Shown in pieces: positions 44,324 through 55,291 of a stretch of 64,000 nt of DNA. Location of the stretch: positions 131,055,605-131,119,604 of the forward strand of contig CP136064.1 of NCBI GenBank assembly GCA_032622095.1. The letters run 5' to 3'. Positions within the stretch are counted from its first letter, which is position 1; each line of letters starts with the position of its first letter. The position numbers and the translations under genes were made by a program. Below the pieces are notes generated by a model, which worked only from the letters and a program-made list of their open reading frames with translations, was not told where the DNA came from and did no database searches. This DNA is from Siphonodentalium dalli. Its lineage: Eukaryota > Mollusca > Scaphopoda > Gadilida > Siphonodentaliidae.

Positions 44324-45781
44324 ATGACTCAACCAAAACAACATAAACGTGGAAAAACTAACCGCCCAGAGCGGCAAAAAGACCAGGCTTATTTAGACCA
44401 TTCAAATCTAGTAAAGTTGCTATACAAAATTCTACAACTTTGGCACCATATTAATTTTTTACAGGACCGTTTGGAGAAGAAGGTCCTTCCGAAAGGCTTT
44501 TCGGCCATCGTTGAGTCAGGGCGAAAGAAGACATTCCGACCAGTGCTCCCCTGTGAGGATGTCTTCAATTCGCTTAAAGCGGACGCTTTTCAGTGGGGTT
44601 TAAACTCCATGAAAACTTTGGTAAATTATTATCGGAAAACGGAATCAGAAATTGAAGTCAAGGTTCTTTCGGCTCTTTCTTCTAAAACCCTTGACTTCGA
44701 CCGAGCACGTGACACGGCATTAAAATGGAGACTGAAGAATTTTGGCACCAAATTAACCAATGAGACAAAATCAAAGTTCTTGAGCATCTGTGGTAATCTT
44801 CAGTCCTCGATAGGTACACGAGTTGGCGTCCAAACTCATACAAACAAACGTGGTCGGTCACCCTCCCCTCCCCCACTAATCGCTCGCCAGCTTCAATTTC
44901 AGGATAGTCCAGGCAGGGATCAGACAACGTCGTCGTCTGTGAGATCCACACCAAAACGCGTCAAAGCCACACCACAGCCACAGAGACCTGCACCAAAACC
45001 ACGGACGTCACGCATATCCACTCCACCAAATACATCACTTCAAAATTCACCAGCCAAGAAAACAACACCACCAAAGCACATCTCTTCCAGCCCTCCTTCG
45101 CCTGTTGGTTCCATTGCTTCGATGACATCGCCAGCGATTTCAACATCATCACCATCGTATGCCGAGGTATTATCAACATCACCTAAGGTATCCAAATTTT
45201 ATAAATTTCGTCAACCTGGCCCTAAGAAGGATTGGTCCTTCCCTAAACAGATAAAAAACCCTGTTGTTATTTTAGGCTCTTCTAATGTGTCCCGGATCGA
45301 TGTCGATCCTCCCAAAAATGTTTGTATTGCTTCTTACCCAGGTGGCAATTTAGGTCATTTCTGCAACATGGCCCACAAACTGAAATCGAAGCCAGAAAAG
45401 ACACCTCGACACGTCATCATCAACATTGGCATCAACAACCGAGAGGACTGGAAGACAGACAACGACAAAGGCAAAACAGCAGGCACCACAGCTAAAAGCA
45501 GGGTAACTAACATGGTTAGTAATTTCCGAAAAGTTTTTCCTAATGCGACACTTCATTTTCAGGAAATAAATATCTCATTCAGTTTAGATTCTAGGGACCA
45601 GGATGTTCTGCGTGCCATTAACAGCCAAGCTCGTCAGACACAGAACCTCAAGGTCATACAGGCAATACCCCCCCGCGACTTTCACGTTCACGTGGAGAAT
45701 GACAACATCCACTGGACATCACAGACGGCGGCGAAAATCTACCAAGGCTGGACCAACATCTTTAAAGGTCATTTAAACTAA
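44324..45781 (+). CDS. PLE ORF1 with SGNH-hydrolase-like domain (copy 3)
   Basis: Identical in layout to ORF1 of copy 2, with the SGNH residues (GSSN, GINN, DNIH) conserved. The one amino-acid change I see is Arg for Gly at codon 135 (G-to-A at 44728), in the helical N-terminal region. Its 3' end again carries T TTA AAC immediately before TAA (45772-45781). Confidence 0.85.
   Translation: MTQPKQHKRGKTNRPERQKDQAYLDHSNLVKLLYKILQLWHHINFLQDRLEKKVLPKGFSAIVESGRKKTFRPVLPCEDVFNSLKADAFQWGLNSMKTLVNYYRKTESEIEVKVLSALSSKTLDFDRARDTALKWRLKNFGTKLTNETKSKFLSICGNLQSSIGTRVGVQTHTNKRGRSPSPPPLIARQLQFQDSPGRDQTTSSSVRSTPKRVKATPQPQRPAPKPRTSRISTPPNTSLQNSPAKKTTPPKHISSSPPSPVGSIASMTSPAISTSSPSYAEVLSTSPKVSKFYKFRQPGPKKDWSFPKQIKNPVVILGSSNVSRIDVDPPKNVCIASYPGGNLGHFCNMAHKLKSKPEKTPRHVIINIGINNREDWKTDNDKGKTAGTTAKSRVTNMVSNFRKVFPNATLHFQEINISFSLDSRDQDVLRAINSQARQTQNLKVIQAIPPRDFHVHVENDNIHWTSQTAAKIYQGWTNIFKGHLN
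45772..45778 (+). promoter_or_regulatory. Putative -1 ribosomal frameshift site, copy 3
   Basis: Same T TTA AAC TAA arrangement as 41153-41162. The -1 frame is open from 45778 to 48144. Confidence 0.6.
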
Positions 45782-48144
45782 TTCCTCAGAAGGGCATCAG
45801 CCATGCGGAAAGAGTCGGTCTCGGCACCGAGATAGTCAATCTTGTACCCGACCTTTCCCTGAGCGCTGGTGAGAAATCAATACTTAGGTATGGTCTAACC
45901 TTTGTTCCTACCCCACCCGATCTCAAAGAAACACCACATGTTGTTGAGACGGAGGATGGAACATTGGTTTTACCAGACTCTATGTATGCCATGGAAATGA
46001 ACGGCGGTCCAGCAAGCATGCAATTTAGGGAAGTAACAGCTATGGCTGATTTCTTTCGCAATTCGACAGGTTTAAAAGATCAATTTAAAGAACCTTCGAT
46101 ATGGACCCCCTCTGATCGCCAGATTGACCACTCCATTCCCGAGGTCGCTGGCTTAGTCAAAACCGACATCACAAATTTACCAAAATTTCACAACGAGGAT
46201 AACCTCACTAAAGTTGAAAGAACTGCACTAAAAACTCTTCGCAGCAATAAAAACATTGTAATCAAACCTTGTGACAAAGGCAGCTCGCTCGTCATCATGT
46301 CTAAAGAAAATTACATTCTAGAAGCGACGCGCCAATTAAGCAACACTAAATATTACAAACCATTGGATGGGCCAATTTGGAAATCCAATGTTTTAAGATT
46401 CAATCTCATTCTCAAAAGCTTGCTGGACCAGGACGTTTTAAAGAAAAAACATGTTCAGTATCTAATTGCAAAACCTGAATCCAATAATAGGACATTTTAT
46501 TTGCTACCTAAAATACACAAACCTTTGAGCTGTTGGACTAATCCATACACACCACCCGGTCGCCCCATCATCAGCGACGTGGCTTCGGAGTCGTACCACA
46601 TTTCGGAGTTTATTGATTTCTATTTGAAACCAATTGCTACCCGCCATCCGAGCTATCTAAAAGACACGGAGGACTTCCTCATTAAATTGTCGAAAATTGA
46701 AGTTCCATCTTCTGCTTACCTAATTAGTCTCGACGTGGAATCTATGTATACAAATATTGGAATCGATGCCGGATTAAAGTCAATTAAGAATGCATTTGAT
46801 TTCCACCATGATCCTCATAGACCTGGAGATGAACTACTTCAATTATTAGAACTTTCTCTTAAAGGGAATGACTTTGAATTTAATGGACGATATTATTTAC
46901 AGGTCTCCGGCTGCAGTATGGGCAAGAAGTTTAGTCCTAATTTTGCCTCAATTTTTGTTGCAGAGTGGGAGAAAGGCGCCCTGGCCAAATCTGATAAACA
47001 ACCATTAGCCTATTATAGATTCTTGGACGACATATTTATCATTTGGACTCATGGTCTGGATGAGTTTAGGGTGTTCTTGGACATCTTGAACAGTCATGAC
47101 GAATCAATCAAACTCAAAGAATCAATATCGCAAACCAGCATTGATTTCCTTGATTTAACAATATTTAAGGGCCCACAATTTACATCATGCAACATTTTAG
47201 ATACAAAACTTTTTACGAAACCAACGGATTCTCACCAGCTACTTCATCGTAAATCTTTCCATCCGCCAAAACTTTTCAATGGATTGATTAAATCTCAAAT
47301 CATTCGATATCACCGGAACTGCACGAACAGAAGCGACCTAAATCAAGCTTGTTCAGTGCTTTTCCAGGCTTTACGACCGCGCGGCTACTCTAGTAGATTA
47401 CTGCGCCAAGTAAAGTCCGAAACTCTCAGAGAATTGAACTCGTCACGCCATGACCCAACATCGACTGAACCAACAAGGATACGGCACAACCGGCCGGTGT
47501 TGGGTAATGGTTCAGCCTCATTTTGTCACAAAAAACGATGTTACATCAATACAATAGGATATATCAATACTAGTAACACTTTCACCAGCGAACAAACACG
47601 CATATCGTATCAAATGCATAGCGAACTTAATTGTGATTCTAAAAATGTAATTTACTTAATCACATGCAAAAGATGCCGTATACAATATGTTGGACAAACA
47701 AAAACCTCTCTCAAAGTTAGAATGTCTAATCATCTTTCCAGTGTTCGCAAAACACTCGACATGCAAATTTCCGATCATTTCAACTCATCTAATCATGACA
47801 TTAAATCCCATTTCAGCTTTCAGCCAATAGAACAGACACCAATTCTAGCCGACGAAGACCAAACCGATTCAATACGCCTAGAACGCGAAAATCATTGGAT
47901 GGGCGTACTTAAAACATATCTTCCGTTCGGACTTAACATTGACTACAAAGGTGTTTCTCGAAATTTCTTGTGCTTTCCTCTGATCTACAATCGTAGAAAT
48001 GTTGAAATCGCAAACATTTTCAGAAAAAACTTTGCATTATTAAACACTAAATTGACCGAGCCTCTCGACAAACGGGTTATTATTGCCTACAAGAAAAATC
48101 CCAGTTTGAGAGATATGCTCGTTCGATCTAGACTCAGACCTTGA
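45778..48144 (+). CDS. PLE reverse transcriptase with GIY-YIG endonuclease (copy 3)
   Basis: 788 codons from the frameshift point, with the same RT motifs and GIY-YIG nuclease as copy 2. A Lys-to-Thr change near the nuclease helix (codon ACA in the RKTLDMQ segment, about 47753) is the only protein difference noticed. All catalytic residues are present and no break is seen, so this copy too may be competent. Confidence 0.9.
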   Translation, partial: LIPQKGISHAERVGLGTEIVNLVPDLSLSAGEKSILRYGLTFVPTPPDLKETPHVVETEDGTLVLPDSMYAMEMNGGPASMQFREVTAMADFFRNSTGLKDQFKEPSIWTPSDRQIDHSIPEVAGLVKTDITNLPKFHNEDNLTKVERTALKTLRSNKNIVIKPCDKGSSLVIMSKENYILEATRQLSNTKYYKPLDGPIWKSNVLRFNLILKSLLDQDVLKKKHVQYLIAKPESNNRTFYLLPKIHKPLSCWTNPYTPPGRPIISDVASESYHISEFIDFYLKPIATRHPSYLKDTEDFLIKLSKIEVPSSAYLISLDVESMYTNIGIDAGLKSIKNAFDFHHDPHRPGDELLQLLELSLKGNDFEFNGRYYLQVSGCSMGKKFSPNFASIFVAEWEKGALAKSDKQPLAYYRFLDDIFIIWTHGLDEFRVFLDILNSHDESIKLKESISQTSIDFLDLTIFKGPQFTSCNILDTKLFTKPTDSHQLLHRKSFHPPKLFNGLIKSQIIRYHRNCTNRSDLNQACSVLFQALRPRGYSSRLLRQVKSETLRELNSSRHDPTSTEPTRIRHNRPVLGNGSASFCHKKRCYINTIGYINTSNTFTSEQTRISYQMHSELNCDSKNVIYLITCKRCRIQYVGQTKTSLKVRMSNHLSSVRKTLDMQISDHFNSSNHDIKSHFSFQPIEQTPILADEDQTDSIRLERENHWMGVLKTYLPFGLNIDYKGVSRNFLCFPLIYNRRNVEIANIFRKNFALLNTKLTEPLDKRVIIAYKKNPSLRDMLVRSRLRP

Positions 48145-48460
48145 TTAACACGCAGTTCAATTAGCTTTTAGCTTATGTCAACACCATTATCCTTAGTTTG
48201 TGCTCAACACAATATTTTATGTCAATTTCCGACACAACCCAAACAAATTTAGCTAGTTCCATCTTTGAATGGCAACAATGCTCAACAAATTATTCAATGT
48301 CAATTTGCGACACAACCTAACAAAATTGATGTCAATTTCTGACACAACCTAACAAAATTTATGTCAATTTCCGACACAACCTAACAAAATTTAGCTAGTT
48401 CCATAGAAATAATTACATAAGAAATCGGATTCCGACCTGTGCCCGCGCTCTCCACACTTT

Positions 48461-48633
<173 letters not shown>

Positions 48634-48659
48634 GGTGTGTGTGTGTGTGTGTTAATTAT

Positions 48660-49265
48660 ATGTTAATTGCGACGAAAACACATCAAACTCACTGCATGCT
48701 CGACTTGATAAGTGTGTACAGTATTCAAACTTAAAATGTTCGTTGTTGCCCTCTGAAACAGTTATGCTTGTTGGCCTGCACTAATGGATGTATTAAAAAC
48801 TTCTAAAGATTGCATGCAGGAACTCGGGCGGCCGGAACGGTTGCAAACTCATTAATATACTAGCGAAATAACTTCTGAAACGTAAATACGTTTGTATTCG
48901 GACATTTCCCCATTACATCAGTATATCAGCTGGATATATAAATACACGCAGGATTGAATTTCGATGGAAACATGCGCAACTTGAAAGGTCTACCGAATGC
49001 CGCGATTTCAATGTATGTGCTTGCTTCCATGTCATCGCTATCGGTACAAGGCATACAGGTAAGTGTGGATACACACTATAGTCTTGTACGTAATTTCTGT
49101 AAATATCGTGTATTTGACGATTTACATGGAACTTTATACAGGCCTTGCAAGTTTTGTCCGCTAACAACCCGATCATGTGTGCTATACAACTGAGCTCATC
49201 TATAATTAAGTTGGAAATTGGAATGAACAGGGTATGGGGCGCCGTTCCTCTATTTATCCCCTATT
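48660..49265. other. Unannotated DNA
   Basis: No recognisable ORF, repeat or element end. Confidence 0.3.
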
Positions 49266-49415
49266 TGCAGATATCTCCTCGTGGCTAAGAGATATCTCCT
49301 CGTGAATTAAAAGATATCTCCTAGCGATTTAGAGATATCTCCCCGCGAATTAAGAGATATCTGCTAGCAATTTAGAGATATCTCTTAATCGACATGATTG
49401 AGGAGATATGTCCTC

Positions 49416-50177
49416 TAGTGTTCGGTATTCGACGGATTTCGGTATTCGAATATTCGGTTCGAATAACGAGCGAATATTCGAATATTTAGATAAATTATAA
49501 AATTATATAGATAACATATTTTGGAACCAATTTATTAGTTAATGAAATAGCATATTTATCCATGCACATGCTATACGCAAACAAGAGAGAGAAAAAAAGT
49601 CTTTTGGCTTAATAGCAAGAGTTTATCTGTTTATGAAGTTCAAGCAGTCAATGTCCCATGCATGGCTTAATGGTTCTTGTTCAAGAAGTGCAGCATTCGG
49701 ACAGTCTGCGGCTTCAACCGGTTGCGTTTTTCAGTAGAGATCAGCCCTGCGGTAGCCTTTTTAGTTTTGGCATCCAACGTGAAGTGAGTCCATATATCTG
49801 ATATCTTCTAATTTGACGCCATATTATACACACAAGACTTTAGTGACAACGCGAAAAAAAAAAACGATGCCTTAGAGGTCCGCTTCCTATATATGACCAC
49901 ATGCAAGCACGGTCTGGTTTACACATAGCCAATAAAATTATTTCGACGTCATGACGCCAATCATATCAGAACGTTACAGTTACGTCATATTAATTCGTGT
50001 ATGGTCAGTGGAAAATAGACTATACATTTAACAGACCCTCAGACTAATAACAAACCAGGAAACAATTACCCGGAGATTATTCTCGAATATCCGAATAGTC
50101 AAATAATTATTCGAATATTCGAATATTTATTTTTACGAGCGAATATTCGAATATTAGAATATTCGGACCGAACACTA
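49416..50177. mobile_element. hAT-like non-autonomous element, 762 bp
   Basis: Ends TAGTGTTCGG and CCGAACACTA, flanked by a perfect 8-bp duplication ATGTCCTC (49408-49415 and 50178-50185). Both subterminal regions are full of CGAATATTCG words, a palindrome repeated many times. It is inserted in the left minisatellite of the fold-back element. No coding capacity. Confidence 0.85.
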
Positions 50178-50554
50178 ATGTCCTCGCGAATTAAGAGATA
50201 TCTCTAAATCTCTAAGAGATATCTTCTCGCGAATTAAGAGATATCTCCAATTCATTAGCAGTTCTCCGAGACCCCAATGTTTGTTTGGGAAATAAAACAA
50301 ACACGACTTACATAGGAAGTCCCCAGAGGGCACAGCGAATTTTATTGTGCTCGAGAAAAGTACAAGTAATTCGTTTTGTTCATCCGACTGCGGATAGTGG
50401 CAACATGCATAATTATACATGTATATAGTCTCTTCCAACACCACTGACCCACTGCATAACTGATGCACATGGCATGTATATATTAACATACAACACCGTT
50501 CAGCAATACTGCTGAAAATAATCGATAGCATCAGGCCACAGGCATACGCCACAC

Positions 50555-51300
50555 ACAGCTATCATAGCGATACCGCTTATACTGGGTGCACACCCTGAAA
50601 TTTCAAGCACATCATCAAGCATGCAAATAAGGGATATTAGATCCTTCCAAGATCCAGACGTATATATGCAGCAATATTCAGCAATACTGATGAATACACA
50701 TCGACAGCTTCAGGCATACGGCACAAACAGCTATCATATATCGATACCGCTTATACTGGGTACACACCCTGCTATTACAAGAACACCAAGCATATGTGGG
50801 ATATTAGATCCTTCCAAGATCCAGACGTCTGCAGCAACATTCAGCAATACTGCTGAAAACACAGACAGCTTCAGGTAAACGCCACAAACAGCTATCATAG
50901 CGATAACGCGCACACTTGGTACACACCCTGCTATTCCAAGCACGCCATCAATCATATATGGGATATTAGATCCTTCCAAGATCCAGAATTAAGCAGCAAC
51001 ATTTAGCAATAATGCTGAAAACACATCGACAGCTTCAGGCATACGCCACAAACAGCTATCATGTCGATAGCTCTATACTGGTAACACACCCTGCAATTTC
51101 AAGCAGCATATATGGGATATTAGATCCTTCCAAGATCCAGACGTATGCAGCAATTTCCAGCAATACTGCTGAAAACACATCGACAGCTTCATGCATGTAT
51201 ACGCCACAAACATATATCATAGCGATACCGCTTTCACCGCGTACACAACCTGCAATTTCAGACACAAGCATATATGGGATATTAGATCATTCCAAGCTCC
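50555..51300. repeat. Tandem repeat, unit about 162 bp, about 4.5 copies
   Basis: GGGATATTAGATCCTTCCAA, CAGCAATACTGCTGAAAACA and GCTATCATAGCGATACCGC recur at about 157-172-bp steps. Open frames through it on both strands are periodic and not genes. Confidence 0.85.
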
Positions 51301-52030
51301 AGACGGCACTGAACGATATCCGAATATGAATAACTATATAACACATCTCGTGAGCACACCAGCTTTGTTGGTCGATACCGACGAAGCAGATTCCAGCTGG
51401 ACAAGAGCACACTCGAACCGAAATTTCCAGATCCAGGCTTAAATTACCAGCATCGTAGCCCGGACACCAATTAAGGCAGAACGCACTCGAATTAATTGAT
51501 CGTGGAAATTCACTGCCTGTATATATATATACAGATATACACTACAGCCAATACTGCAATCGACACTGAAACTAGAAAAGAAAGAAAGAACATTCAATAT
51601 ATATGCATATCTATATATATATATATAGATAAGATACACGGAGACAATGGCTCCATATGAGTGGTCATTGCTTCAAATGCTTGCTTCAGTGAACCTGAAC
51701 AAATTCACATTTCTTATCGAAATAGCAATGTATCGCTCGACATGAATGCACATCATATATAGCCTGCATAGATAATCTGCATGAAAAGATTCTCGCATAG
51801 TATGTCATGCAACACCCGAAGGTTGCCTGACTGACTTAACGTCGTACTGATATATATATATATATTGACAAAATCGCGGTGATGCGTAGAAACCAAATTG
51901 CTTGCAAAAGACTTAGTAATTCCAATACACATATACGTGCAATGAGTTTATGAATATTCAACAAGCTTATATATGCTTAAATAAATAACCGCTCGCTGCG
52001 ACTCTACAGGTGCGAATGACCCTAGTTCAG

Positions 52031-52069
52031 TCAGCACGGATTGACATTACCTCACACAATCCGTGCTGA
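52031..52069. repeat. Perfect 13-bp hairpin
   Basis: TCAGCACGGATTG at 52031-52043 faces CAATCCGTGCTGA at 52057-52069 around a 13-nt loop. It lies among unremarkable sequence. It could be a structured RNA element or a small inverted repeat. Confidence 0.6.
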
Positions 52070-52315
52070 GTACTCTTCTACGCGCACCCGTGCGCTAGAA
52101 GCTAACAGCTTGATTGCCCAATCAATCATTAATCCCTCTGAGAAATCAGTTCCATTCTAATTCGTTACTCAAACGAATAGAACTATATATATCTCTTAAT
52201 TCGCGAGGAGATATCTCTTAGTGGCACGATTTAGAAATATCTCTTAATTCGCGAGGAGATATCTCTTAGTGATTTAGAGATATCTCTTAATTCGCGAGGA
52301 GATATCTCTTAGGAA

Positions 52316-52740
52316 TAAGGGAGCTAAATGTGTTCTAGAGTCGGGGAGCGAGTACACCGCTAAAGGTGAAGGTAACTCATACATGCGACACGTTATTAAA
52401 GGATGACATCGCGTTTATTTGATTTGTACATCATATCTAAATAATTTAAAATGGGGGAATGGATTTTTGTGAGCGGGAAATTTATTTAACTAGCTGCTGT
52501 AGGTCTGGGTTGTTCCAGATCAAATTTGGCTGTGTGATAGCCCTGTCGTACACATGGGGATTTATTTTAAAAAGTAAACACATGACCTATGATTTTTCAT
52601 GCATTTTCGTGATCAACTGGTGTCAATCTAACTAGGTTTACAAACATCACTGGTATGGCCTGCAGGCTTCAATTCAGTGGATTTGGCCGAAACGTTAACA
52701 CTGTCGCCTATGGGAAACCATTTAGTTCAGTGATTCCCTT
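52316..52740. other. Unannotated DNA
   Basis: No recognisable feature. Confidence 0.3.
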
Positions 52741-53318
52741 AGCCACGAGGAGATATCTCTTAGTACCAGGGGGGGGGGGGGTCGAAAAAAAATTCCAGGC
52801 ACGTATGATGGGGTGGGTGGGTGTCTCTTGGGTCCAAAAAGCAGTTTTTTCCATATGCCAAATTTTTTGTCCATTCCTGTTATTCAGTCTTATTTTGATG
52901 TGTTTTGAACAGAAACGGGTCATATATAGTTAATAGTAGTTCTATACTACATATAGAGGTTATCAGAAGTTGGATCAGTTGCACAATGGCCAACAATAAC
53001 CCAAATTCAACTTGACAGAACTAGAAACTGCGTTATTGGAAAAATAAAATTTAATCAGGATTCCATCTACTGATACAACAAAATAAGAATAACTATGCAG
53101 AACTCAGCTGAAAATAAGTAATAGAATGAAAGCACACTTGACCATGAAGTGAAATTGGGCTATCCATCCATATTATTCCCAATTATTACGAAGCCTATTT
53201 CTTCAGGCAGTGGCTACCAGCCTGCCATTACACGCTATAACATGTTTCCTCAGTTCTGGTTTCTGAGATGCCCCAAGAAGAGTAGCGCGGGTATATCATG
53301 GTTATGTTTGGTATTACT

Positions 53319-53409
53319 ACTGTTCATCCCAGTTCATCCCAGTTTGAAGAATAATGCTAATACCGTATTAGCATTATTCTTCAAACTGGGATGAACTGGG
53401 ATGAACAGT
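53319..53409. repeat. 91-bp perfect palindrome
   Basis: Arms of 45 bp are perfectly complementary around a single centre base (53364). Each arm contains a short tandem TTCATCCCAG. Such palindromes are prone to cruciform extrusion and are quickly lost, so it is likely young. Confidence 0.9.
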
Positions 53410-53449
53410 TGTATTTCCACATGTTTTGATAAACAATTTGATTCCAGCA

Positions 53450-53636
53450 ATACAGTAATGCCCTAATTAAACGACTCCATAACCACAGCAGAATAGTGGG
53501 TAATTTTTCAGGATTTAGTCAGAAATATGGCTTGTTGTCATTCATCGGAAAGCTCTCCCCTATTTCCGACTAAATCCTGAAAAATTACCTATTATTCTGC
53601 TGTGGTTATGGAGTTGATTAATTAGGGCATTACTGT
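53450..53636. mobile_element. MITE-like inverted repeat, pogo/Tigger-type ends
   Basis: About 72-bp arms around a ~40-bp centre. Left end CAGTAATGCCCTAATTAAAC follows TA; the right end is its inverse, GGGCATTACTG followed by TT. CAGT-starting ends next to TA resemble pogo/Tigger elements, but the right-hand TA is not preserved. Confidence 0.55.
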
Positions 53637-54349
53637 TTTTCACATAGCAAATATCAAAATATCAAATAATCTGAAATTTGTTGTACCGGTACCATGTATT
53701 ATGTAGAATACTCAAGTGTGATTATGTGACTAGATCATGTGACTATATATTATGAAAATGAATGTTAATAAAAACTTTGGCACTCTGCCTATATATCCCT
53801 TGAAATGTGATTATGTTGACACATTTCTTGATTAATGACACTTATATGATAAATTCAAATAGTATCGTTATCTCATTATGCACTGTTCTATTCAAATATT
53901 GTTCAATAAATTATGATAATGCAGGATAATCAGCTATTTGGTTGCTCAATTGATAATTTTCTCAAATTTAGGGGGGGTGGGTGTCCAAAACTGACCGGAA
54001 AAAACTTCCTGAAACGGAAAAAAAAAGGGTGGGTGTCCAAAATTGCCTGGAAAAAAAGGCCGGAAACGGAAGAAATTGGGTGGGTGGGTCCCCCGAGGCC
54101 GGAAAAAAAAAATCATCATACGTGCCTGGAATTTTTTTCCGACCCCCCCCCCCCCCCCCTGTTAGTACTGCTGAATTAAGAGATATCTCCTCGGCCGCTA
54201 AGAGATATCTCCAATTCGGCAGTATTGACAAGAACAGGCTTAAAACGAAGGATCCCTCGCGCAGATTATTAATAAACATACACGTGGCATTTGGGAAAGG
54301 GGAAACATGAAACGAAAGTTAAAGTTTATGTCACATTTTTATCGACAAA

Positions 54350-54535
54350 ATGGCGGGAGTCTCCGAGATGTCCGAGATGGTGTCGGGTGCACTGCATGCA
54401 ATCAGGACTGAAATTAGCGGAGACTCCGAATCCACATCGGCATTGGAGCCTAGCGGCAGCGATAATACTAATAGCAACACAGCATCCGCCTTATATAGGC
54501 GAAATATAAGTATATTCTCTCCAAATCCAAGTGGT
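54350..54535 (+). CDS. Possible first coding exon of a host gene
   Basis: ACAAAATGGCGG gives a strong start context and opens 62 codons rich in Ser, Glu and Asn (VSEMSEMVSGALHAIRTEIS). They run to CCAAGTG followed by GTAAAT, a possible donor at 54536; unspliced translation stops at 54539-54541. No function is recognised. If genuine, its next exons would lie beyond the Polinton-like block. Confidence 0.25.
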
Positions 54536-54567
54536 AAATAAAATATATTATATGCATGTAAGTAGTA

Positions 54568-54745
54568 TTGGCTGTCACTCTGGCCCACCCCCTCGCTCGG
54601 GGTCACTCTGGTCAGATTGACAGCCAGCGAGGGGGTGGGCCAGAAAAAATCCAAATCAAATTCTGCGGGCCACTCTGGCCCACTCTGGCCCATGGGCCAG
54701 AGTGGCCCACAGCGAGGGGGTGGACCAGAGTGTCCCGCCCAGGGT
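54568..54745. repeat. Nested inverted repeats of TCACTCTGGCCCACC type
   Basis: Several direct and inverted copies of CACTCTGGCCCA with AGCGAGGGGGTGG. The same words occur at about 56955-57015, at the outer edge of the opposite inverted repeat arm. Confidence 0.75.
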
Positions 54746-55205
54746 CGGTCCAGAGGTTGTGTTAGATTCCAAAGAGTACGGTGAGCGCTTCGAAGGGTTT
54801 TTTTTTTACAGAAAAGAGCACAATTTACTAATGCTTCGATTTTTTCTCGGATTCTAATGGCAGTGTGGTAAGCAAAGGGCGCCCCCATTCGCTGTACACA
54901 CTGAACTTAGAATAATACCGAGCAAAAATAGATGCATTGGTAAATTGTGCAACTTTACCAGTGCATTTTTAACAAAAGCGAAAATCTTCGAATAAATTCG
55001 AAGACGATAGCGTTGTAAAATGCACTTGTAGAAATTGCCGTTCAGTGAAATGTTATGAGATAATGGTAAAATGGTACAGATAAAATTTTCCCGAGTCAAA
55101 TCGGTGTTTTATTCATAGAAATATGATGCTTTTGACAAAAAAAAGAAACACAGCTGATTTGACGTTCGGGGAAAATTGGTAGAAAAACTCAATGACGTTG
55201 TCAAC
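54670..55205. repeat. Long inverted repeat, left arm
   Basis: About 500 bp matched in inverted orientation by 56478-57003, with high identity and small indels. Shared blocks include TAGATTCCAAAGAGTA, GTGAGCGCTTCGAAG, AATTTACTAATG/CATTAGTAAATT and GCAATTTCTACAAGT in complement. Long terminal repeats of several hundred bp are usual for Polintons. Here the arms are only about 2.3 kb apart end to end. Confidence 0.85.
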
Positions 55206-55230
55206 GAGGCCCGCGCACCCCATATATTTG
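55157..55230 (+). promoter_or_regulatory. Shared upstream module of the 149-residue gene
   Basis: GATTTGACGTTCGGGGAAAA, then TGGTAGAAAAACTCAATGAC, GTTGTC and CCGCGC, then the TATA-like CATATATTTG (55221-55230). Related modules precede the genes at 56436 (- strand) and 57196. The TGACGT words resemble CRE/ATF sites. Confidence 0.6.
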
Positions 55231-55291
55231 ATCCTCGAAGATGTTAACGTTATTACATGCTTAAATTGTAACGTTAGCGTTATTTTGAAAC

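Larger units (their letters stand above)
49266..52315. mobile_element. Fold-back-like element with GAGATATCTC minisatellite termini
   Basis: The left end (49268-49407, continuing at 50186-50250) and the right end (52185-52312) are built from a 21-22-bp unit, AGAGATATCTCCTCGCGAATTA, in inverted orientation. GAGATATCTC in each unit is itself palindromic. The left array is split by a hAT-like insertion. The interior holds a ~162-bp tandem array and a strong hairpin. No transposase is seen and the outer target duplication could not be defined. Confidence 0.55.
52741..54215. repeat. Inverted repeat pair with polyG and GAGATATCTC words
   Basis: The left arm at about 52747-52800 (GAGGAGATATCTCTTA, a G-run, then AATTCCAGGCACGTATGATG) is matched in inverted orientation at about 54110-54215. 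The arms share the 21-bp GAGATATCTC unit with the element at 49266-52315. Two smaller palindromes lie inside. Probably another fold-back of the same type. Confidence 0.6.

Noticed and set aside
39293-46061. Antisense ORFs in the PLE copies (such as 40342-40563, 41167-41442)
   Set aside because: Shadows of the + strand genes, with codon composition mirroring them.
49268-49407. CRISPR-like array of GAGATATCTC units
   Set aside because: Variable linkers are themselves repeat-derived, and the unit is palindromic minisatellite.
50734-51329. ORFs on both strands in the 162-bp tandem array
   Set aside because: Periodic sequence repeating with the DNA unit; no independent coding signal.
52655-54310. 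ORFs across the polyG/GAGATATCTC inverted repeats
   Set aside because: Simple-sequence translations (Gly, Pro, Lys runs) on both strands.
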